From positions 1 through 47,123 of the forward strand of contig JAAZML010000039.1 in assembly GCA_012798835.1 (NCBI GenBank): DNA of 47,123 nucleotides, written 5' to 3'. Within the stretch, counting starts at the first letter, position 1. The number at the start of each line of letters is the position of its first letter. The notes beneath the pieces were generated by a model that was not told where the DNA came from, did no database searches, and saw only the letters and a list, made by a program, of their open reading frames with translations. This stretch comes from Clostridium sp. (lineage in GTDB: Bacteria > Bacillota > Clostridia > Acetivibrionales > Acetivibrionaceae). A program made the position numbers and the translations under genes. This document shows positions 45,908 through 47,123 of this stretch, one piece after another.

Positions 45908-47053
45908 ATGGCTGATAGAAGGGATTATTACGAAGTCCTTGGTGTTGGAAAGGGTGCATCCGATGCTGAAATAAAAAAGGCATACAGGAAACTAGCTAAA
46001 AGGTACCATCCTGATATAAATCCTGGGGATAAAACGGCCGAAGCAAAATTTAAGGAAGTAAGTGAGGCTTACGAAGTTTTAAGCGATTCACAAAAAAGAG
46101 CAAGGTATGATCAGTTTGGGCACGCCGCTACAGGTCCCGGTGGTTTTCCTGGGGGAGGCTTTGGCGATTTCGATTTTGGTGGCTTTGGCGGTTTTGGGGA
46201 TATATTTGAAACTATTTTTGGCGGTGGTTTTGGCGGCAGGACTAATCGGACGGGAAGAGGGTCTCAAAGGGGAGCGGACTTGAAGCTGACTTTAGAAATA
46301 GGCTTTGAGGAGGCGGCATTTGGTATAAAAAAAGAAGTTGTCATTAATAGAATGGATGTATGTTCCACATGTAAGGGTGGGGGCACGGAGCCTGGACATA
46401 AGTCCGCTACATGTAAAGGTTGTAATGGAACGGGTCAAGTTCAATACAAGCTTAGAACCCCCTTTGGAACAATACCCGATGTGAAGATTTGTGATGTATG
46501 CCATGGTGAGGGAAGAATAATTACGCACCCCTGCAAGACCTGTGGCGGTAAGGGAAGAACCAGGAAACGCATGAGAATGGAAATAAGTATCCCAGCTGGG
46601 ATCGCCGATGGCCAAACTATGCCGATAAGGGGAGAAGGTGAGACTGGGGTAAAAGGGGGACCCTCTGGGGATCTATACGTATCAATAAGGGTAAAGCCCC
46701 ACCCGATTTTTGTGAGGAAGGGTTTTGATGTTTCATGTGATATTCCTATAACTTTTGCTCAAGCATCTTTAGGTGCGGAAATTGAGGTACCCACCCTTGA
46801 TGGGAAGGAGAAAGTATCTATACCTGAGGGAACACAAACCGGAACCGTGTTCAGGCTTAGGGGGAAAGGAGTACCATTTTTAAGGGGAAACGGAAGGGGT
46901 ACGCATTATGTTAAGGTAAATGTGGAGGTTCCCCAAAAGTTAAATGAAAAGCAAAAGGAAGCATTGAGACAGTTTGCCGAGTTAATTGGTGATGAAGCCC
47001 ATGAACAAAGGAAGAGTTTCTTTGATAAAATGAGAGATGTACTAGGCAGATAA
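45908..47053 (+). CDS. dnaJ: Molecular chaperone DnaJ (Hsp40)
   Basis: 381 residues. J domain at 1-68 has the HPD motif in [11 protein letters not shown] Gly/Phe-rich linker follows (about 75-120), then four CxxCxGxG zinc repeats ([32 protein letters not shown]) at about 155-230, and the two C-terminal beta domains. DnaJ delivers clients to DnaK and stimulates its ATPase. The full type I layout is kept. The GTTGG stretch before ATG 45908 is a moderate ribosome site. It is followed by prmA 17 bases later. Confidence 0.98.
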   Translation: MADRRDYYEVLGVGKGASDAEIKKAYRKLAKRYHPDINPGDKTAEAKFKEVSEAYEVLSDSQKRARYDQFGHAATGPGGFPGGGFGDFDFGGFGGFGDIFETIFGGGFGGRTNRTGRGSQRGADLKLTLEIGFEEAAFGIKKEVVINRMDVCSTCKGGGTEPGHKSATCKGCNGTGQVQYKLRTPFGTIPDVKICDVCHGEGRIITHPCKTCGGKGRTRKRMRMEISIPAGIADGQTMPIRGEGETGVKGGPSGDLYVSIRVKPHPIFVRKGFDVSCDIPITFAQASLGAEIEVPTLDGKEKVSIPEGTQTGTVFRLRGKGVPFLRGNGRGTHYVKVNVEVPQKLNEKQKEALRQFAELIGDEAHEQRKSFFDKMRDVLGR

Positions 47054-47070
47054 ACCCAAGGAGGGCAATG

Positions 47071-47123
47071 ATGAAATGGAACGAAATTACCATAAAAACT
47101 AATAAAGAGGCGGCCGATGCAGT
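47071..47123 (+). CDS. prmA: Ribosomal protein L11 methyltransferase, N-terminal start (cut by window end)
   Basis: Only 17 codons are inside the window. The ATG at 47071 has AAGGAGG 6 bases upstream; a neighbouring ATG at 47068 is too close. The visible residues MKWNEITIKTNKEAADA match the PrmA N terminus, and prmA directly after dnaJ is the standard Firmicutes order. The call relies on this context and a short match. Confidence 0.72.
   Translation, partial: MKWNEITIKTNKEAADA

Overview
The window is an AT-rich stretch of a bacterial chromosome that reads as a spore-forming member of the Clostridia (Firmicutes). Supporting points are the gene order rimP-nusA-rnpM-rplGA-infB-rbfA-nrnA-truB-ribF, a SpoVD-type penicillin-binding protein with two PASTA domains, a Spo0E-like small protein, a SpoIID/LytB protein, CIRCE-controlled hrcA-grpE-dnaK-dnaJ, a lysine riboswitch, strong AGGAGG-type ribosome sites and frequent TTG starts. 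MurE carries the DNPR motif of meso-diaminopimelate-adding enzymes, so the wall is probably mDAP type, which fits the asd-dapA-dapB operon. I cannot name the genus from the sequence alone. All calls come from reading the sequence; no database search was run.

Layout. (1) 1-8859, plus strand: transcription/translation block from the end of rimP through nusA, rnpM, a L7Ae-type gene, infB, rbfA, nrnA, truB and ribF. (2) 8882-9055, minus: an unrecognised small membrane protein. (3) 9202-12789, plus: a YfmF/YfmH-like M16 peptidase pair and lgt. (4) 12890-13389: a clear sigma-A promoter, a Spo0E-like gene, a coupled 50-residue hydrophobic-tailed ORF and a strong inverted repeat. (5) 13429-26406, plus: a RodA-like SEDS gene, then the division and cell-wall cluster mraZ, rsmH, ftsL-like, spoVD-like, murE, murF, mraY, ftsW/spoVE, murG. 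It ends in a decayed murA fragment. murD is missing between mraY and ftsW, and ftsQ, ftsA and ftsZ do not follow. (6) 26460-28943, plus: a UvrD/Rep-type helicase with an added C-terminal HEAT-like tail, located where the cluster breaks. (7) 29044-33098: tRNA-Leu(GAG) on minus, cobO on plus, and the minus-strand lysine operon asd-dapA-dapB behind a lysine riboswitch. (8) 33358-37817, plus: spoIID-like, queA, tgt, yajC. (9) 37922-38395, minus: a stand-alone starch-binding-like (CBM25-type) protein. (10) 38839-47123, plus: lepA, hemW, then CIRCE-hrcA-grpE-dnaK-dnaJ and the start of prmA.

How the genes work together. The first block makes and matures the translation and transcription machinery. 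The mra/mur cluster builds lipid II (MurE, MurF, MraY, MurG) and polymerises it (SEDS proteins plus the PBP). MraZ probably autoregulates the cluster through three 10-bp-phased boxes. The asd-dapA-dapB operon supplies mDAP and lysine and is repressed by lysine at the RNA level. The last block is the heat-shock chaperone operon repressed by HrcA.

Most of the window is ordinary core genome. The places most worth a second look are the structured and repetitive leader upstream of ftsL (16246-16467), the break in the wall cluster with its murA remnant and UvrD-HEAT fusion, the Spo0E-like/50-aa pair, the stand-alone CBM protein, and the small minus-strand membrane protein after ribF. I do not see a clearly new multi-gene system.
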